Source: an uncultured Solobacterium sp. (GTDB lineage Bacteria; Bacillota_I; Bacilli_A; Erysipelotrichales; Erysipelotrichaceae). Taken from it: a stretch of DNA of 28,209 bases. The notes under the pieces were generated by a model. That model made no database searches and was not told where the DNA came from. It saw only the letters and a list, made by a program, of their open reading frames with translations. The translations under genes were made by a program, and so were the position numbers. The stretch covers positions 1 through 28,209 of the forward strand of contig CALISH010000177.1 in NCBI GenBank assembly GCA_938041275.1, written 5' to 3'. Of this stretch, positions 1 through 7,130 are shown piece after piece. Positions within the stretch are counted from its first letter, which is position 1, and every line of letters begins with the position of its first letter.

Positions 1-40
1 GGTTATGATTTATCGTGTTTTCCATACATAAATTATAACC
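1..40. other. Imperfect inverted repeat at window edge
   Basis: Bases 1-11 and 30-40 are inverted repeats with one mismatch and an 18-nt loop. No clear T-tract follows inside the window on either strand, so this may be part of a terminator or regulatory palindrome of a gene lying to the left. Only the repeat itself is seen; its role is unknown. Confidence 0.3.
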
Positions 41-41
41 A

Positions 42-89
42 AAAATAAAATGTCCTTCCTCTTGATTTAGGGGTCGGACATTTTATTTT
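42..89 (-). terminator. Rho-independent terminator downstream of proS
   Basis: A perfect 14-bp inverted repeat (42-55 with 76-89) has a 20-nt loop. On the minus strand the stem ends in GGACATTTTATTTT followed by another T, so the U-rich tract is built into the stem. It lies about 30 nt after the proS stop. The symmetry means it could also stop a plus-strand transcript arriving from the left. Confidence 0.65.
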
Positions 90-92
90 GTA

Positions 93-120
93 GGCTGTTA
101 TGCGTTACAGCCCCTTTTTT
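93..120 (+). terminator. Possible plus-strand terminator hairpin
   Basis: A 6-bp stem (93-98 GGCTGT with 107-112 ACAGCC) with an 8-nt loop is followed on the plus strand by CC and six T residues. This orientation would stop a transcript coming from the left and converging on proS. The stem is short and the upstream gene is outside the window. Confidence 0.4.
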
Positions 121-1804
121 ATAACAATTCTTTTAGTTTATCAATAACTTCTGTAACAGGAACTTCTACCGAGTCACCCGTGCGGGATTTTAATTCAACC
201 TTACCATCCGCTACACCGCGACCAACTGTAATTCTAAAAGGAATACCAATTAATTCCATATCTTTAAACTTGACACCTGGACGTTCATCACGGTTATCAA
301 GTACTACTTCAATGCCTTGTGCTTGTAATGCATCATGTAGTTCATTGCCAATACGTACTTGTTCTTCATCCTTCATGGAGATAATCACAACAGCTACTTG
401 GAATGGTGCTAAATCTTTTGGCCAATTGATACCATTTTCATCAGCGTTTTGTTCTGCTAGGGCAGCCATTGCACGAGCAGGACCAATACCATAGGAACCC
501 ATCCATACATACTGTAACTGATTGTTTTGATCAAGATACTGTAAGTCTAATGCCTTAGAATATTTTGTTCCAAGTTTAAATGTGTTTCCAACTTCAATAC
601 CATGTGCAAAGTGAACAACTCCTTCACCGTTTGGATTTTTGTCGCCTTCTTGAATATTTCTTAAATCACCGTGTCCTGTAAGAGTGAAATCCTTTTGGTT
701 TACACCCGTGTAGTGGTAACCAGTTTTATTTGCGCCTACCACAAAGTTATACATATATAGCACTTCTTCATCTGCATAAAGAGGGCATTGAATGTTAACT
801 GGACCAGCAAAACCAATTTCAGCATTAGTCGCTGCCAAAACCATTGCAGGATCCGCAAGTTCAACAGAGTTAGCCTCTAATAATTTACGTAGTTTTGTTT
901 CATTAACATCACGATCACCACGTACCATAACAGCTACAGCTTTGCCATCGACATTATAGATCAATGTTTTAACAAACTTTTTCACATCCTTCTTTAAGAA
1001 GTTGGTAACTTCTTCAATAGTGCGTGAATGCGGTGTTTCTGCTAGCGTAAGAGTTTCTAGTGTATCTTCTTTCTCAGCAATCTCTGGTACACATGGTGCG
1101 ACTTCGATATTGCTTGCGAAACTATCATCATCACTTAATACAAGAATATCTTCACCCAGTGGAGTAATAGCCTGGAATTCTTCTGATAATAAACCACCCA
1201 TGACACCTGTATCAGCACGAACGATACGATAATCTAAGTGAAGACGATTCATGATATTCTTATATGCATTAAATTGTTTTGCATAAGATATATCTAATCC
1301 CGCTTCATCTTTATCAAATGTGTAAGAGTCCTTCATTGTGAATTCACGTACACGAATCAAACCATAACGTGGACGTGGTTCATCACGGAACTTTGTTTGA
1401 ATTTGATAGAGAGAGAATGGCATATCTTTGTAGGAACGTATCTGCATTTTTGCGGCCATAGCAAATAATTCTTCATGGGTTGGGCCTAGCACATATGGAA
1501 CACCTTTACGGTCTTCTAATGAGAACATTCCTTTGCCAAATCCGGCACGTCTTCCAGATGATACATAAACTTCCTCAGGAATCAATGAAGGCATTGATAA
1601 TTCTTGGCAATCTATCTTATTCATTTCATCACGGATAATTGCATAAATCTTAGATAAAACACGATTACCCATTGGTAACATCATATACACGCCAGCAGAG
1701 CTTTTCTTGATCATGCCAGCACGTACAAGTAGATTTGAACTTACTGAATCTTCATCTTTCGCATTCTCACGAATTGTAAAGAAATAACTGTTTTTTAATC
1801 GCAT
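119..1804 (-). CDS. proS: Prolyl-tRNA synthetase (bacterial type)
   Basis: Charges tRNA-Pro with proline in the cytoplasm, using ATP. The 561-residue product is close to the usual length of about 570 for the bacterial form with an inserted editing domain. Visible hallmarks are the N-terminal RLKNSYFFT start, class II motif 2 around residues 137-160 (FRDEPRPRYGLIRVREF, then MKDSY), an insertion domain near 225-400 containing the editing-type segment KTLIYNVDGKAVAVMVRGD, and motif 3 GSYGIGPARAMAA near 440. The C-terminal anticodon-binding domain ends the protein. The ATG at 1804 follows an AGAGG ribosome site. It is monocistronic, divergent from guaB, with an extended -10 promoter upstream and a terminator after it. 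The upstream region lacks the AGGGTGG-type T-box sequence found ahead of many Firmicutes synthetase genes. Confidence 0.97.
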   Translation of the reverse strand: MRLKNSYFFTIRENAKDEDSVSSNLLVRAGMIKKSSAGVYMMLPMGNRVLSKIYAIIRDEMNKIDCQELSMPSLIPEEVYVSSGRRAGFGKGMFSLEDRKGVPYVLGPTHEELFAMAAKMQIRSYKDMPFSLYQIQTKFRDEPRPRYGLIRVREFTMKDSYTFDKDEAGLDISYAKQFNAYKNIMNRLHLDYRIVRADTGVMGGLLSEEFQAITPLGEDILVLSDDDSFASNIEVAPCVPEIAEKEDTLETLTLAETPHSRTIEEVTNFLKKDVKKFVKTLIYNVDGKAVAVMVRGDRDVNETKLRKLLEANSVELADPAMVLAATNAEIGFAGPVNIQCPLYADEEVLYMYNFVVGANKTGYHYTGVNQKDFTLTGHGDLRNIQEGDKNPNGEGVVHFAHGIEVGNTFKLGTKYSKALDLQYLDQNNQLQYVWMGSYGIGPARAMAALAEQNADENGINWPKDLAPFQVAVVIISMKDEEQVRIGNELHDALQAQGIEVVLDNRDERPGVKFKDMELIGIPFRITVGRGVADGKVELKSRTGDSVEVPVTEVIDKLKELL

Positions 1805-1828
1805 AATATACCTCTTATAACCCTTAAG

Positions 1829-1837
1829 ATTATAACA
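1829..1837 (-). promoter_or_regulatory. Extended -10 promoter for proS
   Basis: On the minus strand the sequence TGTTATAAT (perfect -10 TATAAT at 1829-1834 preceded by TGn) lies 24 nt upstream of the proS start. No good -35 hexamer is seen at 16-18 bp spacing, as expected for an extended -10 promoter. Confidence 0.6.
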
Positions 1838-1957
1838 TAGTTACCTTTAAATAGAATATTTTCTAAAGCATACATCATAAGAAATCTTGGAAAGATAAGA
1901 ATCATTTTTTTGCATGCATGAGTGCAATTTAGAATACATACAAAATACATAAATCGT

Positions 1958-1975
1958 CATATTTCATGCATATTT
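1958..1975. repeat. Two direct CATATTT repeats, 11-bp period
   Basis: CATATTT at 1958-1964 and again at 1969-1975, separated by CATG, within the proS/guaB divergent spacer. The 11-bp period places both copies on the same face of the helix. It could be a regulator site, but the surrounding DNA is very AT-rich and chance is a real alternative. Confidence 0.3.
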
Positions 1976-1993
1976 ATATGTTTTTTTGGAATA

Positions 1994-2007
1994 TTTGTTC
2001 GGAATTA
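1994..2007 (+). promoter_or_regulatory. Possible PurBox-like half site before guaB
   Basis: GTTCGG at 1997-2002 with A/T flanks resembles the reverse complement of the Firmicutes PurR box core (CCGAAC). It sits directly upstream of the guaB -35. Only one copy is seen, whereas PurR normally uses an inverted pair, so this is weak. Confidence 0.22.
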
Positions 2008-2035
2008 TTTACATAACTTTATTAATTGATATAAT
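2008..2035 (+). promoter_or_regulatory. Promoter of guaB
   Basis: TTTACA at 2008-2013, a 16-bp spacer and a perfect TATAAT at 2030-2035, with TG at 2027-2028 forming an extended -10. It lies 32 nt upstream of the guaB ATG, and a strong AGGGAGG ribosome site (2051-2057) falls between them. Confidence 0.75.
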
Positions 2036-2067
2036 TAGTAAAATTATAAAAGGGAGGAATTACGTTA

Positions 2068-3576
2068 ATGGCATACTACTATGATGAACCTTCACATACT
2101 TTTAGTGAATATTTACTCGTTCCAGGATTTACTGGACCAGAAAATATTCCTGCCAATGTTTCACTAAAAACACCACTTGTTCGTTTTAAGAAGGGTGAAG
2201 AACCAGCGATTTCTTTAAATATTCCAATGATTAGTGCAGTCATGCAGTCTGTATCTGGAGATCGTTTAGGTATCGCACTTGCGAAAGAGGGTGGAATGGC
2301 ATTCATCTTTGGTTCACAATCAATTGAGAGCCAAGCCGCAATGGTTGCACGAGTTAAGAATCATAAAGCGGGATTTGTTGTCAGTGATTCAAATGTGAAA
2401 CCAAATGCAAAATTTACTGAAGTTTACGCTTTAATTGAAGAGACAGGACATTCTACAATTGCAGTTACTGAGGATGGAACACCTAACGGTAAGTTAATGG
2501 GTCTTCTTACTTCTCGTGACTACCGTATGTCTCGTATGACAGGTAATGAACTTGTTAAAGATTATATGACAACACGTGAAAATCTAATCGTTGGTGGACC
2601 TAATACAACATTATCATCCGCAAATGATCTCATTTGGGATAACAAGTTAAATACACTTCCTGTTGTGGATGAAAATGATCATCTTCAATACTTGGTATTC
2701 CGTAAAGACTATGATTCTCATAAGGAACATCCAAATGAGTTGTTAGATAGTGAAAAACGTTTATTAGTTGGTGCAGGCATTAACTCACGTGACTATGCTG
2801 AACGTATTCCTGCATTGGTAGCTGCTGGTGTAGATTGTGTTGTTATTGACTCATCTGAAGGATATTCGATCTGGCAAGCAGAAACAATTAAGTGGATTCG
2901 TCAACACTATGGTGACAATCTGAAGGTAGGTGCTGGTAACGTCGTTGATGCGGAAGGTTTTAGATACTTAGCAGAGGCTGGTGCTGATTTCATTAAGATT
3001 GGTATCGGTGGTGGCTCTATCTGTATTACTCGTGAAACAAAGGGTATTGGTCGTGGGCAAGCTACTGCAGTCATTGATGTCGCAAAAGCGCGTGATGAGT
3101 ACTTTAAAGAAACAGGTATTTATATTCCAATTTGTTCAGATGGTGGTATCGTTTATGACTATCACATTACATTAGCTTTAGCAATGGGTGCTGACTTTGT
3201 AATGTTAGGACGCTATTTCTCAAGATTTGAAGAAGCTCCAGGTGAGAAACTTGTTGTAAATGGTAATACTGTAAAGGAATACTGGGGAGAAGGTTCTGCA
3301 CGTGCACGTAACTGGGCTCGCTATGACCTAGGACAAGGTAAGAAATTATCCTTTGAAGAGGGTGTAGATTCATATGTTCCATACGCTGGTTCCTTAAAAG
3401 ATAACGTTGCAATGACGGTACTTAAGATTAAGTCTACAATGTGCAACTGTGGTGCATTAACAATTCTAGAATTACAAGATAAAGCGAAACTTACACTTGT
3501 ATCCGCAACTTCTATCGTAGAAGGTGGAGCACATGATGTTCAAGTAAAGCACAACGATAATACATATAACAAGTAG
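2068..3576 (+). CDS. guaB: Inosine-5'-monophosphate dehydrogenase (divergent subgroup)
   Basis: Oxidises IMP to XMP with NAD, the committed step of guanine nucleotide synthesis. The 502-residue product has a TIM-barrel start (NIPMISAVMQ, 51-60), a CBS-domain pair inserted near 105-225, the DSSEGYS segment at 261-267, the catalytic cysteine loop GIGGGSICITR with Cys319, the phosphate-site SDGGI (357-361), and a mobile flap with the Arg418-Tyr419 pair. The CBS pair argues against GMP reductase. The loop reads GGGSICITRETKGIGRGQ where most bacterial enzymes have GPGSICTTR and GVGVPQ. This and the 502-aa length recall the separate subgroup known as PRK07107. Monocistronic, with a strong ribosome site, its own promoter and a terminator directly after the stop. 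Confidence 0.93.
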   Translation: MAYYYDEPSHTFSEYLLVPGFTGPENIPANVSLKTPLVRFKKGEEPAISLNIPMISAVMQSVSGDRLGIALAKEGGMAFIFGSQSIESQAAMVARVKNHKAGFVVSDSNVKPNAKFTEVYALIEETGHSTIAVTEDGTPNGKLMGLLTSRDYRMSRMTGNELVKDYMTTRENLIVGGPNTTLSSANDLIWDNKLNTLPVVDENDHLQYLVFRKDYDSHKEHPNELLDSEKRLLVGAGINSRDYAERIPALVAAGVDCVVIDSSEGYSIWQAETIKWIRQHYGDNLKVGAGNVVDAEGFRYLAEAGADFIKIGIGGGSICITRETKGIGRGQATAVIDVAKARDEYFKETGIYIPICSDGGIVYDYHITLALAMGADFVMLGRYFSRFEEAPGEKLVVNGNTVKEYWGEGSARARNWARYDLGQGKKLSFEEGVDSYVPYAGSLKDNVAMTVLKIKSTMCNCGALTILELQDKAKLTLVSATSIVEGGAHDVQVKHNDNTYNK

Positions 3577-3582
3577 TATGTT

Positions 3583-3609
3583 AAAGGCTCTTAGGAGCCT
3601 TTTCATTTT
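3583..3609 (+). terminator. Terminator of guaB
   Basis: An 8-bp stem (AAAGGCTC 3583-3590 with GAGCCTTT 3595-3602), a 4-nt TTAG loop and a T-rich tail (TTCATTTT), 6 nt after the guaB stop codon. Confidence 0.85.
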
Positions 3610-3610
3610 G

Positions 3611-3640
3611 TCAAAATGAAAACCTATAGATAACTATAGG
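3611..3640 (-). terminator. Terminator of the DUF5662 gene
   Basis: A 7-bp stem (3623-3629 with 3634-3640, CCTATAG/CTATAGG) and 4-nt loop, followed on the minus strand by TTTTCATTTTG. It abuts the DUF5662 stop codon and forms a back-to-back pair with the guaB terminator. Confidence 0.65.
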
Positions 3641-4213
3641 TCAAAATGATTGATATAAATCTTTCTTTTGATGTAACAGTTCTTTAATCCTCTTAAAAGT
3701 ATTTTCTTCACCGTTTATTTGAATGTAGCGTAGAATACGTTCAAATAAATTGGCAGTAAGAGGATGGAGATTTTGTTCATCGTTACTATTTAGATAATAC
3801 TTCAGTGGTGATGCTGGTGTATATTGTTCTTTCTGATACACTTTACACGCTGCAATTCGATCACAAATACTTTCAATCACATAGTTTTGTGGCATTTTAA
3901 TAGGTTGCCATTTACCATCAATCTTATCCCACCAATATTCCCAATGGTGTTTATTACGACCTTTGTGATGAAGCCAACCGAATGAATAACCGTTTAATTC
4001 TTTCTCTTTTGAATAAGGGGAACGGTACCCTTGGTAATAACGAATACTAGGGATAAGCTCAGCAAACGAATATTTTGATAAATCATGTGTTAAACCCTGC
4101 TTATATAAACCGCACTGAAAACAAAACTTTCTGACAAGGCTACGATGTTCACTAATTGTTTTTAGATGATGAAATGTTTTTTTCAGAAATGATTGTTTAT
4201 TATTTTTACTCAT
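3641..4213 (-). CDS. DUF5662 family protein, function unknown
   Basis: A 190-residue soluble protein with no signal peptide or membrane segment. I recognise it as DUF5662 from the run of conserved blocks: EHR (22-24), GLYKQGLTHDLSKYS (35-49), RYYQGYRSP (58-66), WLHHKGRNKHHWEYW (80-94), and MPQNYVIESICDRIAACK (107-124). The order of metal-type residues, His23, His43-Asp44, His82/83, His89/90, Asp118, resembles the H...HD...H...H...D pattern of HD-superfamily phosphohydrolases; that link is inference and not an established function. The only plausible ATG lies next to a promoter whose predicted transcription start falls on or beside it, with no ribosome site. It converges on guaB and is divergent from nusB. 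Basic N and C termini. Confidence 0.85.
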   Translation of the reverse strand: MSKNNKQSFLKKTFHHLKTISEHRSLVRKFCFQCGLYKQGLTHDLSKYSFAELIPSIRYYQGYRSPYSKEKELNGYSFGWLHHKGRNKHHWEYWWDKIDGKWQPIKMPQNYVIESICDRIAACKVYQKEQYTPASPLKYYLNSNDEQNLHPLTANLFERILRYIQINGEENTFKRIKELLHQKKDLYQSF

Positions 4214-4219
4214 GCGACT

Positions 4220-4248
4220 ATTTTAATCCAAGCAATGAAAACAGGCAA
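4220..4248 (-). promoter_or_regulatory. Promoter of DUF5662 gene, apparently leaderless
   Basis: Minus-strand TTGCCT (4243-4248), a 17-bp spacer and TAAAAT (4220-4225). The normal start site 6-8 nt beyond the -10 would be about 4212-4214, which is the A of the ATG at 4213. No Shine-Dalgarno sequence is present upstream of the ATG. Confidence 0.5.
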
Positions 4249-4274
4249 GATTATGCGCAAAATAGGGATGAACA

Positions 4275-4283
4275 TGGTAAAAT
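4275..4283 (+). promoter_or_regulatory. Extended -10 promoter of the nusB operon
   Basis: TGGTAAAAT (TGn followed by TAAAAT at 4278-4283), 23 nt upstream of the nusB ATG. The predicted start, near 4290, gives a very short leader that begins at the TAGGAG ribosome site (4290-4295). No clear -35 is visible. Confidence 0.45.
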
Positions 4284-4306
4284 ATATGTTAGGAGATTAT
4301 AGAAAA

Positions 4307-4687
4307 ATGAATCGTCATGACCAAAGAGAAAACGCAATGATTACGGTATATCAATACCTGATCGTTCAACGAGATATTCACGCACTTATCAATGATGTTT
4401 TTAAAGTTGATGAGAGTGAAATTGATCCATATTTTATTGATGTCATTAAAACATCAATTGAAAATGAAGAACGCTATCGAGAATATATTAACGCAGTCTT
4501 AAAGAAGGGCTGGTCTTATGAACGTTTGGGCTTAATTGAGAAAGCTATCTTATTGAATGGATGCGCTGAGTTTGATTTAAAGAAAACGGAGTCTGCTGTT
4601 ATTATTGACCAATCTGTTCAGTTAGCAAAACGTTACTGTGACTCTGATACATATAAGTTAGTAAACAGCGTATTAGATGTAATATGA
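4307..4687 (+). CDS. nusB: Transcription antitermination factor NusB
   Basis: An all-helical RNA-binding protein that, with NusE (ribosomal protein S10), binds boxA of rRNA leaders and supports antitermination. The 126-residue product starts at the ATG at 4307 (MNRHDQRENAM), preceded by AGGAG at 4291-4295. The reading frame is open further upstream, but that part lacks NusB similarity. The C-terminal family signature is clear: KKTESAVIIDQSVQLAKRY, then KLVNSVLDVI. First gene of an eight-gene plus-strand unit; its TGA overlaps the xseA ATG as ATGA, which suggests translational coupling. nusB next to xseA-xseB-ispA-dxs is typical of Firmicutes, although folD, often found between nusB and xseA, is absent. 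Confidence 0.93.
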   Translation: MNRHDQRENAMITVYQYLIVQRDIHALINDVFKVDESEIDPYFIDVIKTSIENEERYREYINAVLKKGWSYERLGLIEKAILLNGCAEFDLKKTESAVIIDQSVQLAKRYCDSDTYKLVNSVLDVI

Positions 4688-6093
4688 GTAGACGTATTGT
4701 CCCTGTCAGTACTCTTGTAAATTACTTAAAGAAAGTAATGGACGAAAATCCAGTCTTACATGGAGTCATGATTGAGGGGGAAATTTCTAATATACGTATG
4801 CCTTACAGTGGACACTGGTATTTTTCACTGAAAGATGATCATGCGACTTTAAAGTGTGTAATGTTTTCTTCAGCAAATCAGAAGTTAGGATTCAAGCCTG
4901 AAAATGGAGATAAAGTTGTATTAAAGGGTGACGTTAGTGTCTATGTTGTAGATGGCAGTATGCAGATGATTGCGACCAATATGGAGCGTAGTGGTATTGG
5001 ACAATTATATCAACAGTTTGAGTTGCTGAAGAAGAAGCTAAGTGATGAAGGCTTATTCGATGCAAGTTTAAAAAAACCTCTACCGATGTATCCGATGGAT
5101 ATCGCTCTTGTAACAGGTAATAATACTGCCGCAAGGGAAGATGCATTAATTACATTAAAGAAACGTTGGCCTATCGCTAAACTCACCGAATATCCAGCTC
5201 CTGTACAAGGTATGGATGCTGCGCCAAAAATTATTACAGCTTTACAAGCTGCGGATGATGGTAATCACCAAGTAATTATGTTAGTTCGTGGTGGAGGATC
5301 AATTGAAGATTTATGGTGTTTTAATGATGAAACTCTTGCACGTTATATTTCTCAGATGAAGACACCAATCGTTACTGGTATTGGCCATGAGATTGACTTT
5401 ACGTTGGTTGATTTTGTGTCTGACTATCGTGCAAACACACCAACAGGTGCAGTTGAAGCAGCCGTTCCTGATATGCAAGAAGTTTTAGCGACTTTACAAA
5501 ATTACAGAAGTCGTTTAATGAGTGCGATGAGAAATATATTCATGCATGCAAAAAAACGATTGGTTTATAATGCTAGTCAACCAGTACTCACAAAGCCTGA
5601 ACGTTTATATCGCGATTCTATTACACGTTTGGATTATTTGGCTGAAAAGCTTATGCGTTTTCAAGGGTTACCTATTGATAAACGACATGAACTAAATGAT
5701 AAGTTTCATCGCTTTTCGCAGTTAATACGAGAGCGTTCTTCAGTATTACATGAAACAATACAGGAAGATAAACAACGATTATTAATGTACGCAAAGCAAT
5801 GCGTTCAATCTAATAAGAATTTACTTGTTCAATATCAATCACAGATGGAACATGCATTAAGTATCACTGCAGATGAAAGAAGAACAAGATTAGAAAAGAA
5901 TATGTCGTTATTAAATGCATATTCACCACTACTAGTATTAAATCGTGGTTATAGTGTTACTTATAAGAAGAATAAAGTCGTCAATTCAATAGATTATTTA
6001 GACATTGGTGACGAAATTAATATACGTTTGGCAGATGGTACAATAGATGCTATCGTTCAAACAAAGGAGGACAGTCATGCCAACAAAGGATAA
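4684..6093 (+). CDS. xseA: Exodeoxyribonuclease VII large subunit
   Basis: Catalytic subunit of exonuclease VII, which degrades single-stranded DNA from both ends in repair. The 469-residue product has an N-terminal OB-fold (1-105: GEISNIRMPYSGHWYFSLKD), the catalytic block with VRGGGSIEDLWCFNDE (201-216) and GIGHEIDFTLVDFVSDYRANTP (233-253), a long charged helical region (about 275-415) where the small subunits bind, and the C-terminal segment LNRGYSVTYKKNKVV. Overlaps nusB by 4 nt and the next gene, xseB, by 17 nt. The xseB ribosome site lies inside the 3' end of this gene, so the two subunits are probably translated together. Confidence 0.97.
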   Translation: MSRRIVPVSTLVNYLKKVMDENPVLHGVMIEGEISNIRMPYSGHWYFSLKDDHATLKCVMFSSANQKLGFKPENGDKVVLKGDVSVYVVDGSMQMIATNMERSGIGQLYQQFELLKKKLSDEGLFDASLKKPLPMYPMDIALVTGNNTAAREDALITLKKRWPIAKLTEYPAPVQGMDAAPKIITALQAADDGNHQVIMLVRGGGSIEDLWCFNDETLARYISQMKTPIVTGIGHEIDFTLVDFVSDYRANTPTGAVEAAVPDMQEVLATLQNYRSRLMSAMRNIFMHAKKRLVYNASQPVLTKPERLYRDSITRLDYLAEKLMRFQGLPIDKRHELNDKFHRFSQLIRERSSVLHETIQEDKQRLLMYAKQCVQSNKNLLVQYQSQMEHALSITADERRTRLEKNMSLLNAYSPLLVLNRGYSVTYKKNKVVNSIDYLDIGDEINIRLADGTIDAIVQTKEDSHANKG

Positions 6094-6292
6094 ATCATTT
6101 GAAGAATCAATGAATCGATTAGAACAAATTATCAATGATCTTGAAGAGAATGAAAAACCTTTAGATGAAACGATTACTTTATTTGAAGAAGGTCTTCAAT
6201 TAGTAAAGGCTTGTGATACAAAGTTAAAAAAGTTTGAATCACAAATCAATGATGTAATTCGTAAAAATGGAGAGAATGACGATGCAAATTGA
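6077..6292 (+). CDS. xseB: Exodeoxyribonuclease VII small subunit
   Basis: The 71-residue small subunit, several copies of which bind the helical arm of XseA. The family pattern is plain: FEESMNRLEQIINDLEE, PLDETITLFEEGLQLVKAC, KKFESQINDVI, forming two helices. The start was set at the ATG at 6077 because a near-perfect AAAGGAGG (6063-6070) lies 6 nt upstream. An upstream in-frame start at 6047 would add ten residues unlike the family. Begins 17 nt inside xseA and overlaps ispA by 11 nt. Confidence 0.93.
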   Translation: MPTKDKSFEESMNRLEQIINDLEENEKPLDETITLFEEGLQLVKACDTKLKKFESQINDVIRKNGENDDAN

Positions 6293-7118
6293 GTCACTTC
6301 TGGAAAATTATATAAACTCTCTTCCAGATAGTACAACAAAATCTGCAATGCTTTATTCATTAACCGCTGGAGGGAAACGAATTCGTCCTCATCTTCTTTA
6401 CACTGTTTTAAAGGGGTACAGTGTTAATCCGGAGATTGGCAATCCGTTTGCATGTGCATTAGAGATGATACATACATATTCTCTCATACATGATGATTTA
6501 CCAGCGATGGATAATGATGATTTACGTAGGGGTTTACCGACATGTCATAAGCAATTTGATGAAGCAACTGCAATTCTAGCAGGTGATGGTCTATTGACGT
6601 ATGCATTTGAGGTAGCCGCTAGTTCGAATGAAGCTAGTGATACAGTCGTAAAATGTATTTCTATTCTTTCACAAATGGCTGGACCTAGCGGAATGGTTTA
6701 CGGACAACAGCTAGATTTAGAAGCAGAAAACAAAGAAATTGATTGGAACATGCTGCAAAGAATTCATGAACATAAGACAGGTTGTTTATTAACTGCACCA
6801 CTATTAATGGGATGTATACTTGCGAAACATGAAGAAGATATTCCAGCATGGAAGAAGATAGGATTTTCACTCGGTCTAGCATTTCAAGTTCAAGATGATA
6901 TTTTAGATATTGAATTGACTTCGAAAGAATTTGGTAAATCAAATTCTGATCAAAAAAATCATAAGGGGACTAGTGTTTCAATTTTAGGGATTGAACGCGC
7001 TAAAGAAGTGATGAACGACTTATATCAAACTGCGATTGAAGAAATTCAGACATTAACTGGATTTGAATCTGCAGAATTATTGGAATACGTTTGTCAAATC
7101 CAACAACGTCGTAAGTAG
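6282..7118 (+). CDS. ispA: (2E,6E)-farnesyl diphosphate synthase
   Basis: Condenses DMAPP and IPP through GPP to farnesyl diphosphate, the precursor for undecaprenyl phosphate and quinone tails. The 278-residue prenyltransferase has GGKRIRP (30-36), the first Asp-rich motif DDLPAMDNDD (71-80, the DDx4D form typical of bacterial FPP synthases), YGQQLDLEAE (140-149) and the second Asp motif FQVQDDILD (201-209). An aromatic residue, Tyr66, five positions before the first motif suits a short-chain product. Three Met codons lie close together (6267, 6276, 6282); 6282 is favoured because GGAGAG (6269-6274) sits 7 nt before it. The next gene, dxs, supplies the same pathway. Confidence 0.93.
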   Translation: MQIESLLENYINSLPDSTTKSAMLYSLTAGGKRIRPHLLYTVLKGYSVNPEIGNPFACALEMIHTYSLIHDDLPAMDNDDLRRGLPTCHKQFDEATAILAGDGLLTYAFEVAASSNEASDTVVKCISILSQMAGPSGMVYGQQLDLEAENKEIDWNMLQRIHEHKTGCLLTAPLLMGCILAKHEEDIPAWKKIGFSLGLAFQVQDDILDIELTSKEFGKSNSDQKNHKGTSVSILGIERAKEVMNDLYQTAIEEIQTLTGFESAELLEYVCQIQQRRK

Positions 7119-7130
7119 GAGATATATTCT

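Noticed and set aside
180..494. Open frame of 104 codons on the plus strand inside proS
   Set aside because: Antisense shadow of a well-supported synthetase gene; no ribosome site, low-complexity Ser/Thr-rich product.
1805..2067. T-box leader for proS or purine riboswitch for guaB
   Set aside because: No AGGGTGG-type T-box sequence on the minus strand, and the predicted proS and guaB leaders are only about 20-30 nt, too short for such elements.
3167..3412. Open frame of 81 codons on the minus strand inside guaB
   Set aside because: Overlaps the flap and C-terminal region of IMP dehydrogenase, which is plainly coding; no start context.
4193..4306. Longer N-terminus for NusB (38 extra codons)
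   Set aside because: The extra part has no NusB similarity and would include the promoter; AGGAG directly precedes the ATG at 4307.
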